This document shows, in pieces, positions 42,222-50,465 of a DNA stretch of 64,000 nt. A model generated the notes under the pieces. That model saw nothing but the letters and a program-made list of their open reading frames with translations, made no database searches and was not told the origin of the DNA. Position numbers and translations under genes: made by a program. How positions within the stretch are numbered: position 1 is the stretch's first letter; each line of letters begins with the position of its first letter. This stretch comes from Bacteroidota bacterium (GTDB lineage Bacteria; Bacteroidota; Bacteroidia; Cytophagales; Cyclobacteriaceae). The DNA is taken from the NCBI GenBank assembly GCA_023417065.1, contig JAEZGH010000057.1:294210-358209 (forward strand). Direction: 5' to 3'.

Positions 42222-43214
42222 ATGAAACTTGCAGTTGTAGGTGCCACCGGACTGGTAGGCCAGGAGATCCTCCGGGTGCTGGAGGAGCGTGATTTTCCCT
42301 TTAACGAATTGTATCTGGTGGCTTCCGCCAAATCGGTTGGCCAGAAGATAAAATGCAAGGGAAAGGACTACACTGTAAAGAGCATGGAAGAAGCCGTTCA
42401 GCTCGCTCCAGATGTGGCTATTTTCTCCGCAGGTGGCGGAACGTCCCTTGAATGGGCCCCGAAATTCGCGGAAGTAGGCACCATTGTGATCGACAACTCC
42501 TCGGCCTGGAGAATGGACCCTGACAAAAAACTTATTGTTCCCGAAATCAACGGGCATGTTCTTACGATCGACGACCGCATCATCGCTAATCCGAATTGCT
42601 CGACGATTCAGATGGTGCTCGCGCTCGCACCCCTTCATGTGAAATACCGCATCAAAAGGATTGTGGTTTCTACATATCAGTCAGTAACTGGTACGGGTAA
42701 AGATGCTGTTCAGCAAATGATGGACGAGCGCCACGGAATCAACGGATCGAAAGTGTATCCACACCCCATCGATATGAACGCGCTGCCCCATATCGATTCC
42801 TTCCTCGACAATGGTTATACCAAGGAAGAAATGAAGATGGTGAATGAAACGCGGAAAATTCTGCAGGATGAGACCATCGGTGTTACGTCGACGACGGTAA
42901 GAATTCCGGCCATTGGCGGGCACTCAGAAGCCGTTAACGTGGAGTTCTACGAAGACTTTACGTTGGACGAAGTCCGTGGGGAACTTGCTCGTACGCCGGG
43001 AGTGATCGTTCAGGACGATCCCAAGAACAACGTGTATCCGATGCCGATTCTGTCCAAAGGCCGCGACGAAGTTTTCGTAGGACGCCTCCGCCGCGACGAA
43101 TCCCAGCCGCGTACCCTTAATATGTGGATCGTTGCCGACAACCTTCGCAAGGGGGCTGCAACAAACGCTGTTCAGATTGCGGAATTCATGCTCGAGAGAA
43201 GTCTCGTCAGCTGA
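42222..43214 (+). CDS. asd: aspartate-semialdehyde dehydrogenase
   Basis: A 330-residue enzyme reducing beta-aspartyl phosphate to aspartate semialdehyde with NADPH, the branch step toward lysine/diaminopimelate, threonine and methionine. The Rossmann motif VVGATGLVGQEILRVL opens the protein, SAGGGTSLEWAPKFAEVGT and VIDNSSAWRMD follow, and the catalytic Cys lies in IIANPNCSTIQM. STTVRIPAIGGHSEAVNVEF carries the active-site His. Length matches the family. It ends in a strong terminator and is transcribed alone. Confidence 0.97.
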   Translation: MKLAVVGATGLVGQEILRVLEERDFPFNELYLVASAKSVGQKIKCKGKDYTVKSMEEAVQLAPDVAIFSAGGGTSLEWAPKFAEVGTIVIDNSSAWRMDPDKKLIVPEINGHVLTIDDRIIANPNCSTIQMVLALAPLHVKYRIKRIVVSTYQSVTGTGKDAVQQMMDERHGINGSKVYPHPIDMNALPHIDSFLDNGYTKEEMKMVNETRKILQDETIGVTSTTVRIPAIGGHSEAVNVEFYEDFTLDEVRGELARTPGVIVQDDPKNNVYPMPILSKGRDEVFVGRLRRDESQPRTLNMWIVADNLRKGAATNAVQIAEFMLERSLVS

Positions 43215-43238
43215 TCCGTTTTAAATACGCACATAAGA

Positions 43239-43267
43239 AAACCATTCGCGTTCCGGATGGTTTTTTT
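43239..43267 (+). terminator. intrinsic terminator of asd
   Basis: AAACCATTCG pairs with CGGATGGTTT (one G-T pair) around a 5-base loop, ending in seven T residues, 25 bases after the asd stop. Confidence 0.85.
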
Positions 43268-43285
43268 ATTTACCCGGGTTATGCA

Positions 43286-43417
43286 ATGCGTCAGAATTTC
43301 GCGCGTATAGCATTAACGTTGACATTATTGATTTCCATTTCCATTATGCAGAATTGCTCGTACAGGACAATCTCCGCAACGAGACAGGTCAAAAATCTAC
43401 CTTCCTTTTGTCGATGA
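43286..43417 (+). CDS. possible small lipoprotein (43 residues)
   Basis: An ATG at 43286 opens a 43-residue frame with a hydrophobic signal-like segment (IALTLTLLISISIMQNCS) containing a lipobox-like IMQNC at the cysteine. The mature part would be only ~20 residues (YRTISATRQVKNLPSFCR). No promoter or homologue can be named and the frame could be chance, but the signal structure makes it worth recording. The rest of the 316-bp gap between asd and the DUF4382 gene holds only the asd terminator. Confidence 0.3.
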   Translation: MRQNFARIALTLTLLISISIMQNCSYRTISATRQVKNLPSFCR

Positions 43418-43530
43418 ATTAAGCATGTTATTGGCGCTAACCCCTGTTCGAAGACAAAAGGGTATGAAGGGCATTTTTGGTCATTTACCATCCACAACGT
43501 CCAAGCTATATATACCAAAAATGTGATGCT

Positions 43531-44319
43531 ATGAAAACGCGCATAGGACTGTTACTTGTTGCTTTAGTGGCTTTGATCTTTGGTGCATGTGATACAGAAA
43601 CACCTACCGCAAAAATAGAGGTATGGCTCACAGATGCACCCGGTGACTTCGAGCAAGTCCGAATAGAAGTACTGGACGTGCAGGTTCATCGCGAACCAGG
43701 AGAGCAAAGTTCAGGATGGCTTTCCATGAATGCACAGCCCGGCCTTTACGACTTGCTTACACTAACAAATGGAAACGCGGCCCTTATCGGCAAGATGGAA
43801 TTTCCTGCAGGTAAAATTTCTCAAGTCCGTTTGAAGCTCAGCAATCGCAATTCGGTCAAAGTTGGTGGAGAAATGTATGCCCTTCGCCTGCCAACGGCGT
43901 ACCAGTCGGGCATTAATGTCCAGATTAACCAAATTGTTCAAAACGGCGAACATTACAAGATACTGCTTGACTTCGACGTGGCTCAGTCGGTTATCGAACA
44001 CGGAAATGGATCTTACTCAATGGAACCCGCAATACGAAGCTTTCGAATGGGTCAGGGTGGTTCTGTTAAAGGCAGCGTTTCATCTGCATATGCATCGTCG
44101 GTGGTATATGCTATTCTCGCCGGAGATACAATAGCGTCAACATATGCGGATGCAACTGGCGGATTTTTGATTCAGGGTCTTCCCGAAGGAACTTATACTA
44201 TCGGCATCGCTCCGCGCAATGGAACTCCCGGAGCGGTTGTCGGGAATGTTTCCGTCCAGGCAGATCGACGTACTGACATAGGCAGCGTCGCGATGATTCC
44301 TGATGGCCACAGCCAATAA
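43531..44319 (+). CDS. DUF4382 domain lipoprotein
   Basis: A 262-residue lipoprotein. The ATG at 43531 gives a textbook signal (IGLLLVALVALIFGACDTE, lipobox FGAC). The body starts with KIEVWLTDAPGDFEQVRIEVLDVQVH, the defining opening of DUF4382 (a beta-sandwich), and FPAGKISQVRLKL supports it. The C-terminal ~75 residues (GSVKGSVSSAYASSVVYAI ... GLPEGTYTIGIAP) look like a carboxypeptidase-regulatory-like beta domain. It is probably exported to the outer membrane. The gene is alone on its strand between asd and the nitroreductase. Confidence 0.88.
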   Translation: MKTRIGLLLVALVALIFGACDTETPTAKIEVWLTDAPGDFEQVRIEVLDVQVHREPGEQSSGWLSMNAQPGLYDLLTLTNGNAALIGKMEFPAGKISQVRLKLSNRNSVKVGGEMYALRLPTAYQSGINVQINQIVQNGEHYKILLDFDVAQSVIEHGNGSYSMEPAIRSFRMGQGGSVKGSVSSAYASSVVYAILAGDTIASTYADATGGFLIQGLPEGTYTIGIAPRNGTPGAVVGNVSVQADRRTDIGSVAMIPDGHSQ

Positions 44320-44330
44320 CAACGCAGTGG

Positions 44331-44918
44331 CTACCGTACCCAGTTCACCTTGTCTGCAATAGGTGTTCTTTTACCCGGGGGAATCTGTCCTTTTATTTTT
44401 CCCACGTGGATGAACCCGACCAGCCGGTCTTTGTCTCCGAGGTTAAATAATGCTTTGGCTTCATCGAAATACATTATGCCACCGGTGCTCAGATACGCCC
44501 CAACACCGTTGGCCCAGGCGGTAAGGAGCATATTCTGGATAGCACAATAAACCGCTCCGAGTTCTTCCACTTCAGGAACGCTTTCCTTTTCATCGCGTTT
44601 CATCGCAACGGCTATGATATGCGAAGATAGCATCGGCTTATGGAGAAGGTTATCATAACGGTTTTCCTTAAAGCTTCCATCGCGTGTTGTAACCGTTTTG
44701 TAGAGTTCCGCCTGCTCCCGTGCAAGCTGCTCGAGGCCGTTACCGGTAAACACAATAAACCGCCAGGGTTCCGTCAACTTATGCGTCGGCGCCCAGTTTG
44801 CATTTTCGAGCATTTCCTCAATGATTGAATCATCGACCTTCTCACCGGAGTATTGAGCTTGAAAAACTGATCTTCTTTCGCGGATAATATTACTTACCAT
44901 TTGAGCGTGTGTATCCAT
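44331..44918 (-). CDS. nitroreductase family protein
   Basis: A 195-residue FMN-dependent oxidoreductase of the NfsA/B-like fold. It starts MDTHAQMVSNIIRERRSVFQ, in which RRS contacts FMN, then ANWAPTHKLTEPWRFIVF and AVYCAIQNMLLTAWANGVGAYLSTGG, which line the flavin pocket. The usual function is NAD(P)H-dependent reduction of nitro compounds or quinones; the natural substrate is unknown. The ATG at 44918 is selected because longer frames add residues unlike the family. Its start lies 17 bp from that of the divergent lipoprotein gene. Confidence 0.92.
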   Translation of the reverse strand: MDTHAQMVSNIIRERRSVFQAQYSGEKVDDSIIEEMLENANWAPTHKLTEPWRFIVFTGNGLEQLAREQAELYKTVTTRDGSFKENRYDNLLHKPMLSSHIIAVAMKRDEKESVPEVEELGAVYCAIQNMLLTAWANGVGAYLSTGGIMYFDEAKALFNLGDKDRLVGFIHVGKIKGQIPPGKRTPIADKVNWVR

Positions 44919-44935
44919 ATAGTACCTTGAATGAA

Positions 44936-45646
44936 ATGAAAAATTGGATTTTCCTGACCTTGCTTTTATGTGGGTGTGCGCCCACTTATGTGCCAAATGT
45001 GCGTAACTCCCCGCTATTTACCAAAGGCGGAGAAGTTCAGGGCTCATTTCAATGGGGAAACGGATTTGACGCACAGGGGGCCGTTTCGGTAAGCTCGCAT
45101 ATCGGCTTGATGGTAAACTACAATTATGCAAACCGCGACAGGTTCGACCCCGATGACTTCGATGATTACCACAGACATAAGTTTCTGGAAGGAGGGATAG
45201 GCTATTTTAATAATGATGACTTGTGGTGTATGGAAATCTTCGCAGGATATGGTCGCGGTGAAGGATCCAGTAAGAATGAGTTTCTGTCAATGAGTTCCTC
45301 AGCACCTTCTATCGGTAAATACGAACGGTACTTCCTTCAGCCGGCGTTCGGACTAAACAAAAAGACCGTTCACGTGGCGTTTGTGCCGCGCTTCTCCATG
45401 GTGAACTTCACAGCTTATTCCGACGGGCAGATAAGTTTTCTGGTGAAGGAGAATCCGAAATTCTTTTTTGAACCCGCTGTTGTCGGACGCGTCAATTTCG
45501 CCAACAACCATATGTTCTTTACCTTTCAGGGCGGTTTCTCTTCGTCAATAAGCAATGACGTTTACTTTTCACATCGCCGGTTTCAGCTCTCCACAGGCCT
45601 TGGCTTTCGGTTGGGTGGCGCAGTTACTGCCAGACCCGCGCCATAG
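44936..45646 (+). CDS. lipoprotein of unknown function, possible beta-barrel
   Basis: A 236-residue protein. The ATG at 44936 gives a signal (WIFLTLLLCGCAP) with the lipobox LLCGC, so the mature protein starts at Cys. The remainder is rich in aromatic residues and alternating strands (GEVQGSFQWGNGFDAQGAVSV, VHVAFVPRFSMVNFTAYSD, MFFTFQGGFSSSIS) and ends FQLSTGLGFRLGGAVTARP, which resembles an 8-10-stranded outer-membrane barrel. No family is recognised with certainty. It converges on the amidohydrolase gene with a 5-bp gap. Confidence 0.75.
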   Translation: MKNWIFLTLLLCGCAPTYVPNVRNSPLFTKGGEVQGSFQWGNGFDAQGAVSVSSHIGLMVNYNYANRDRFDPDDFDDYHRHKFLEGGIGYFNNDDLWCMEIFAGYGRGEGSSKNEFLSMSSSAPSIGKYERYFLQPAFGLNKKTVHVAFVPRFSMVNFTAYSDGQISFLVKENPKFFFEPAVVGRVNFANNHMFFTFQGGFSSSISNDVYFSHRRFQLSTGLGFRLGGAVTARPAP

Positions 45647-45651
45647 CCGTC

Positions 45652-46770
45652 CTAGTCGGGGAACAAACTCGCATCGATATTGGGAATGACTTTCAGCGCA
45701 TTCTTGTAGTAGATCTTTTTCAGGACTTCATCAGGAAGGTTCAATCCATACATTCGCCAGAAGGCGTGATACTTCTTGTGGTATGGGAAATATTCATCCG
45801 CAGTTTCCAACACCCGGAAATAGGTTTCGTATTCTGATGGAACCCAGGAGTCCTTTCCAAACATCACCCGGTCCTGGTATTTCACCATAAATGCGTGGGC
45901 CGCCCGCGGCTGGCGTCCAAGTTCCGCGATGACAGCGCCGATTTCTGTATACATGTTCGGAAACTTGTCCATCAGCTCGCCGAGCTTCTTCAAGTCGTTA
46001 CCATACCATCCGAGGTGGGCATTGATAAACTTCGTTTTTGGATGCTTACGGAAGATGTCGTGTTGTTCAGCAATTATCGTTTCCCAAGATACGGGATCAT
46101 TGTCGTGGCGGCGGTTTTCGTGAAGCTTAAGCTCCAGCCACCGTTCATTATTGGCGTCTACAGGTTGCCAGAAGGGCCGGGGATCTGCGGCGTGTATCAA
46201 TACCGGTATACCCAGTTCTCCGCATTTGGCCCAAATGGGATCGATTCTCGGATCGTTAATCCTAACCCTTTCACCTTTGCTGTCGTATGTAAACATTCCC
46301 AGATTTTTGTAGATTTTCAGACCATTGGCCCCCTTCCTGACGTCGTCCTCCAATTGCTTCAACATACGGTCTTTCCATTGAGGGTCGTCAATGGCGGCAA
46401 AGTCCATATTGGTGAAAACGATAAACCGTTTTGGATGGGAATTCTTCACATTATCCAGTGATTTTTCAAGGTGCTCCGTGGTCCCGCGGCCGCGGCCACT
46501 GAGATTCACCATCACCGCCATGTTGAGTTTGTCCATTTCCTTAGTGAGCGCCGTAAGGTCTTGCGTGGGCATGTTAAATTGATGGTTGTGCACATCGATA
46601 AAAGGGAATTTGGCACGCGTTAACCGATGCTCTTCAACAACAAGGGTTGAAGGTGGGTCGTATGACTCAAAATCCATCTGAAGGACAGGTTTCTTGTCCT
46701 GGCTCCACCCGGACAAGGACGTACTAATTACCATGAAAATGGCAGTTACAAACCGTTGCATGACAAACAT
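45652..46770 (-). CDS. exported amidohydrolase family protein
   Basis: A 372-residue metal-dependent hydrolase of the amidohydrolase-2 (TIM-barrel) family. A signal sequence (TAIFMVISTSLSGWSQ) precedes FPFIDVHNHQFN, the H-x-H metal site at the first strand. Further ligands are likely in PVLIHAADPRPFW, KFINAHLGWYGND and VMFGKDSW (Asp). The family includes decarboxylases and lactonases; the reaction here cannot be specified. An alternative ATG lies three codons inside, at 46761. No neighbour suggests a pathway. Confidence 0.88.
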   Translation of the reverse strand: MFVMQRFVTAIFMVISTSLSGWSQDKKPVLQMDFESYDPPSTLVVEEHRLTRAKFPFIDVHNHQFNMPTQDLTALTKEMDKLNMAVMVNLSGRGRGTTEHLEKSLDNVKNSHPKRFIVFTNMDFAAIDDPQWKDRMLKQLEDDVRKGANGLKIYKNLGMFTYDSKGERVRINDPRIDPIWAKCGELGIPVLIHAADPRPFWQPVDANNERWLELKLHENRRHDNDPVSWETIIAEQHDIFRKHPKTKFINAHLGWYGNDLKKLGELMDKFPNMYTEIGAVIAELGRQPRAAHAFMVKYQDRVMFGKDSWVPSEYETYFRVLETADEYFPYHKKYHAFWRMYGLNLPDEVLKKIYYKNALKVIPNIDASLFPD

Positions 46771-46843
46771 TGTTTCCCCTAAAGTACATCGATTACGCTA
46801 TCGCCGGACGAAAAATATTATGAACGGAAAATATCAAAAAGAC

Positions 46844-46851
46844 TAACTTTG
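46844..46851 (+). promoter_or_regulatory. candidate -7 element for the TPR gene
   Basis: TAACTTTG fits TAnnTTTG and ends 17 bases before the ATG of the TPR gene at 46869. No -33 match. Confidence 0.4.
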
Positions 46852-46868
46852 CGTTTTTAAACTCCTAC

Positions 46869-47966
46869 ATGAAGCAGCTTGCCGTTTTCTTTTTCCTTAT
46901 CACCACAGTTGTTTACGGACAGGATATCCCGGGGCTTCGGAAAAAAATTGAGTCCGGAGACTTTGCTGCCGCAAATGCGGAGCTGACTAAGATACTCCGG
47001 AATGACCATCGGAATAAAGAACTGTTGGCGCTGAGAGGTCAGGCACGAATCGGACTGGAGGACTTTTACGGGGCGATTGGCGATTTCAACCTTGCCCTGG
47101 AACTGGATTCGACCTTTGCAGAAGCATATAACCACAGAGGATTGGCCAAATCGGCATTGGAAGATTTTGAAGCCGCCATTCTGGATTTTGACAAGGCTAT
47201 CAAGTTCGACCCGAAAAATGCTGATACGTATACCAACCGTGGTCTTGCTCTTTATAACGTCGAAGACTTTCAGGCTGCATCATTTGACTTTTCAAAAGCG
47301 CTCGAACTGGGGCCTGCAGATGCAGACAAATACTTCAACCGGGGTGTAGTACGTGCCGAGATGGGCGAATTCGTAAGCGCAGTTGACGACTTCAACAAAG
47401 CAATTGAACTCGATAAAACTGACGCAACGCTTTATAATTATCGTGGCGTCGCCTTTTATAACCTGAGCAATTTCGATGAGGCAATAGCCAACTATGATCA
47501 AGCTATCAAACTCGATCCGAATGACCCAGTGAAATTTGAAAACCGTGCCCTGGCAAAGAGCGGGAAAAATGACTTCAAAGGCGCGCTGGAGGATTTCAAC
47601 AAAGCAATTGAGCTAAACCCTGAAGACCCTGATGGATATAACCTTCGCGGGGTCATCAAGTTTAATCTCGAAGATCACGATGGCGCTATTGCGGATTATA
47701 CGAAAGCAATTGAACTGGATGACACAAATCCTCTTTACTACGATAATCGCGCGTTGAGCCGGACCGAGAAAGAGGACTTTGCAGGTGCGGTTGAAGACTA
47801 TACGTCATCAATTGAACTATACCCCCACGACCCTGAGACTTATTATCAGCGCGGGCTGGTGAAAGTTGCAATGAACAACAAATACGATGCATGCCTTGAT
47901 TTTCGAAAGGCAGAGGAACTTGGATCTACGGAGGCGAAGGCAATGATTAAAAAGAACTGTAAATGA
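46869..47966 (+). CDS. exported TPR-repeat protein
   Basis: A 365-residue protein with a signal peptide (LAVFFFLITTVVYGQ) and at least nine tandem TPR units covering nearly the whole mature chain. The 34-residue period is obvious in DFNLALELDSTFAEAYNHRG, DFDKAIKFDPKNADTYTNRG, DFNKAIELDKTDATLYNYRG and so on. TPR arrays are protein-binding scaffolds; no enzyme domain is present. It is probably periplasmic. The stop overlaps the ATG of the following lipid-kinase gene, so they are coupled. Confidence 0.92.
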   Translation: MKQLAVFFFLITTVVYGQDIPGLRKKIESGDFAAANAELTKILRNDHRNKELLALRGQARIGLEDFYGAIGDFNLALELDSTFAEAYNHRGLAKSALEDFEAAILDFDKAIKFDPKNADTYTNRGLALYNVEDFQAASFDFSKALELGPADADKYFNRGVVRAEMGEFVSAVDDFNKAIELDKTDATLYNYRGVAFYNLSNFDEAIANYDQAIKLDPNDPVKFENRALAKSGKNDFKGALEDFNKAIELNPEDPDGYNLRGVIKFNLEDHDGAIADYTKAIELDDTNPLYYDNRALSRTEKEDFAGAVEDYTSSIELYPHDPETYYQRGLVKVAMNNKYDACLDFRKAEELGSTEAKAMIKKNCK

Positions 47967-48892
47967 AGGTAGCCATTGTTCTGAATGGAATCTCACTAAA
48001 CAAGAGCCGTTTCTATAACAAAATTCTTCCTGCTTTGCAGCAGGTATGTAAACCCGACGTTTTCGAATCACAATCGAAAAAGGATGCCATAAGTGTGACG
48101 GCAAAATTGATGAGTCGCAGATACGACTACATCCTCGCCGCTGGCGGCGATGGAACTCTTAATCAGGTACTCAACGGCATGTTGAGGGATTATGAACCTC
48201 CATCGAAACTTCCTGTTCTTGGAATAATCCCTCTTGGAGGAGGCAATGATTTTGCCCGCGCTCTCGGCATATGCGGCGATCCGGCATGGTTGACAAATGC
48301 ATTGCGCGGAGGAAACACACGTACCATCGATGTGGGCGAAGTCAGGTATACCGTCACGCACAACGGACAGGCTGAACGCCATGGACAAGGCAGGAGGTTT
48401 TTTATCAACGTTGTTGACGTTGGAATGGGGCCTGATGTTTTGAAGCGGGTTGCGGCGAGCGCACGTGCACTGGGTACTGCAATGGCGTATTACACCAGTA
48501 TCCTGACAACCTTCTTCACGTTTAAGCCCGCGGAGCTGACGGCCCGCGGAGACGACTGGGAATGGCACAACCCGGTGAGAACGCTCGCAATCGCCAATGC
48601 ATCCTATTACGGCAATGGACTGTGTGTTGCTCCCGATGCGAAATTAGACGACGGTGAGTTCAATATTTTTGCGTGTGGACGGGTGTCCGTGCTGGACTTT
48701 ATATTGAAAACATTCCCTATGAAGGCCGGGAAGAAACTCAGTCATCGTGAAATCAGTTACTTCAGGAGCCGTCAGGTGAATTTGATCAGTGGCGACAAAA
48801 AAATTGCTATTGAAGCTGACGGAGAGGTGCTGGGTGAACTCCCCGCCAGCGTCAAAATGGCTGATATTCGAGTCAAGATTTTAGTTTCCTGA
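47963..48892 (+). CDS. diacylglycerol/lipid kinase family protein
   Basis: A 309-residue YegS/DgkB-like kinase. It has LAAGGDGTLNQVLNGML, the GGDGT nucleotide-binding loop, and LGIIPLGGGNDFARALGI, a second conserved loop, followed by the beta-sandwich C-terminal domain ending IAIEADGEVLGE. It phosphorylates diacylglycerol or a related lipid, feeding phospholipid turnover. It overlaps the upstream TPR gene by four bases (ATGA). A weak hairpin overlaps its 3' end and that of the convergent DUF5684 gene. Confidence 0.93.
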   Translation: MKVAIVLNGISLNKSRFYNKILPALQQVCKPDVFESQSKKDAISVTAKLMSRRYDYILAAGGDGTLNQVLNGMLRDYEPPSKLPVLGIIPLGGGNDFARALGICGDPAWLTNALRGGNTRTIDVGEVRYTVTHNGQAERHGQGRRFFINVVDVGMGPDVLKRVAASARALGTAMAYYTSILTTFFTFKPAELTARGDDWEWHNPVRTLAIANASYYGNGLCVAPDAKLDDGEFNIFACGRVSVLDFILKTFPMKAGKKLSHREISYFRSRQVNLISGDKKIAIEADGEVLGELPASVKMADIRVKILVS

Positions 48893-48905
48893 AAGAAACC
48901 GGGGC

Positions 48906-49301
48906 TTAAACCGGTTGTGGCGTCACACTTTGTGCACCCTGATATTTGGCATCACCAAATGCGAGCACAGGAAGACCAATGAACGGCAGGAACACGAGCA
49001 AAAGAGTCATGCCTACACCCTGGCCAAATGAAAGTGACAACTCGTGAACCACCATAATGGCAATAACGATGTTGACCAGCGGGAGAAACATGAGAAGAAT
49101 CCACCAGGTGGGCTTTCCTACGATCTCCAGTAAGACGATAGCACTATAAATTGGAATGATCGCAGCCCAGCCCGGCTTCCCGGCTTTGACAAAAATCTTC
49201 CAATAGCAGATTAAGAAGAACACCATGATGATGCCGGAGAATGCCATCATCATTCCGAGCATGGCAAATATGGCGGAGGTGTCTGTCGGTTCGTACTCCA
49301 T
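48906..49301 (-). CDS. DUF5684-like small membrane protein
   Basis: A 131-residue protein with four hydrophobic segments (AMLGMMMAFSGIIMVFFLIC, AAIIPIYSAIVLLEIVG, WWILLMFLPLVNIVIAIMVV, VGMTLLLVFLPFIGLPVLAF) and the conserved link KAGKPGWAAIIPIYSAIVLL, typical of DUF5684 or signal-peptidase-like small proteins. It carries no catalytic Ser/Lys. The ATG at 49301 is used because the region upstream in frame encodes cysteine-rich sequence without conservation. Function unknown. Confidence 0.8.
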   Translation of the reverse strand: MEYEPTDTSAIFAMLGMMMAFSGIIMVFFLICYWKIFVKAGKPGWAAIIPIYSAIVLLEIVGKPTWWILLMFLPLVNIVIAIMVVHELSLSFGQGVGMTLLLVFLPFIGLPVLAFGDAKYQGAQSVTPQPV

Positions 49302-49395
49302 AAATGTTAGGTTTGGTTTATGAATACTTAAAGCTAATTTATGTCGTCGACAGAAGCAATAGCATTTCGGTAGCAATGACCACTCTTTCTTACCT

Positions 49396-49947
49396 GTGAA
49401 TTCGCAATTAAGCCGGCATTTCAAGACCCTGACGCAGTCCACCGATGCGTTGATTAAGGAAGTAAGCTCGCTTTCGAGTGCAACTTATTACATCAGTCCC
49501 GGCGAGGGAAAATGGTCTATAAGTCAAATTCTCACTCATTTGCTCACGTCCGAACGGCTATCGCTCAACTACATGAAGAAGAAATCTCAGGCTCCGGTAA
49601 ATGAGCTTGGGAATACAGGATTGAAAGAAAACATCTGGTTTTCCCTGTTCTCTTTGTCCCAATTGCTTCCGATACGATACAAAGCTCCCAAAGTCCTGGT
49701 TGAGAATACCCCGAGCCCACTTCCATTTGGAGAGCTCGTGCGCCAATGGAATGCCTTCAGACTGGAATTGAATGAGTTCCTCGACAGTCTTGGTCCCGAG
49801 AAAGTCCGAAAGAAGATTTACAGACATCCCGTGGCGGGTAGACTTAACGCCATTCATGCAGTGCGCTTCATGGACCTGCACATCAAACATCACTATCCAC
49901 AGGTGAAGGCGATCATTTCGCAGCAAAGGAAGAAAGTCCTGCAATAA
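49396..49947 (+). CDS. DinB-family protein
   Basis: A 183-residue four-helix-bundle protein of the DinB/YfiT superfamily. It shows WSISQILTHLLTSERLSLNYM near residue 40, whose His is the first metal ligand, and ILNAIHAVRFMDLHIKHHYPQ-type histidines near residue 160, fitting the usual metal triad. Related proteins are damage-inducible or thiol-dependent transferases; the substrate is unknown. The start is GTG at 49396. It reads away from the DUF5684 gene. Confidence 0.85.
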   Translation: MNSQLSRHFKTLTQSTDALIKEVSSLSSATYYISPGEGKWSISQILTHLLTSERLSLNYMKKKSQAPVNELGNTGLKENIWFSLFSLSQLLPIRYKAPKVLVENTPSPLPFGELVRQWNAFRLELNEFLDSLGPEKVRKKIYRHPVAGRLNAIHAVRFMDLHIKHHYPQVKAIISQQRKKVLQ

Positions 49948-49989
49948 CTTAACCTTCGCGTATGCGAACCTCGAAGCCGCTTCTATAAA

Positions 49990-50009
49990 ATAGTGAAATA
50001 TCACACTAT
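49990..50009. other. short inverted repeat upstream of the DUF1801 gene
   Basis: ATAGTG and CACTAT are separated by eight bases, ~73 bp before the ATG at 50082. It could be an operator half-site pair or a weak hairpin after the DinB gene; a role is not established. Confidence 0.3.
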
Positions 50010-50081
50010 CTTGTCTGCGGGTCCGATTCGGTGACTTACTTACTTATGATCGGTTATTAATTACGTCAAACAGTAAACACC

Positions 50082-50465
50082 ATGAATGTCCAGGGGTTTA
50101 TCGCTTCACAGGAAGATCCTCAAAAGGAAATAATGACCGTGTTGAGGTCCTGGGTACTGGACGTAGCTCCACACGTTCAGGAAAAGATCACTAATCGCAT
50201 TCCGTTCTTCTATTTCTTTGGTCCCCTTTGTTATCTTTCGCCCCGGCGCGATGGTCTTGAACTGGCGTTCTCCAAAGGGCATTATCTTGATGATGATTCA
50301 GCTTTTTTGAGTTCGCAAGGAAGGAAACAAGTTCGCTCACGGGTTTTTTATAGTGTCGCAGAATTGGAAGAACATGAGGAGACCATCCGAAGACTTCTAA
50401 ATCAGGCAGCGATTCTGAATGAATACAACGACAAAACCAAAAAGAAGAAAGCGGGTAAGAAATGA
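50082..50465 (+). CDS. DUF1801 domain-containing protein
   Basis: A 127-residue soluble protein of the DUF1801 (YdhG-like) family. It has the alternating pattern VLRSWVLDVAPHVQEKITNRIPFFYFFGPLCYLSPRRDGLELAFSKG in order, with conserved aromatic residues. Function is unknown; iron- or nucleic-acid-linked roles have been proposed for relatives. The stop overlaps the rluA-type gene by four bases, so the two genes are coupled. Confidence 0.88.
   Translation: MNVQGFIASQEDPQKEIMTVLRSWVLDVAPHVQEKITNRIPFFYFFGPLCYLSPRRDGLELAFSKGHYLDDDSAFLSSQGRKQVRSRVFYSVAELEEHEETIRRLLNQAAILNEYNDKTKKKKAGKK

Noticed and set aside
48897..48916. Hairpin AACCGG/CCGGTT as a terminator between the lipid kinase and DUF5684 genes
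   Set aside because: The stem is only six base pairs, has no T-tract, and overlaps the DUF5684 stop codon.
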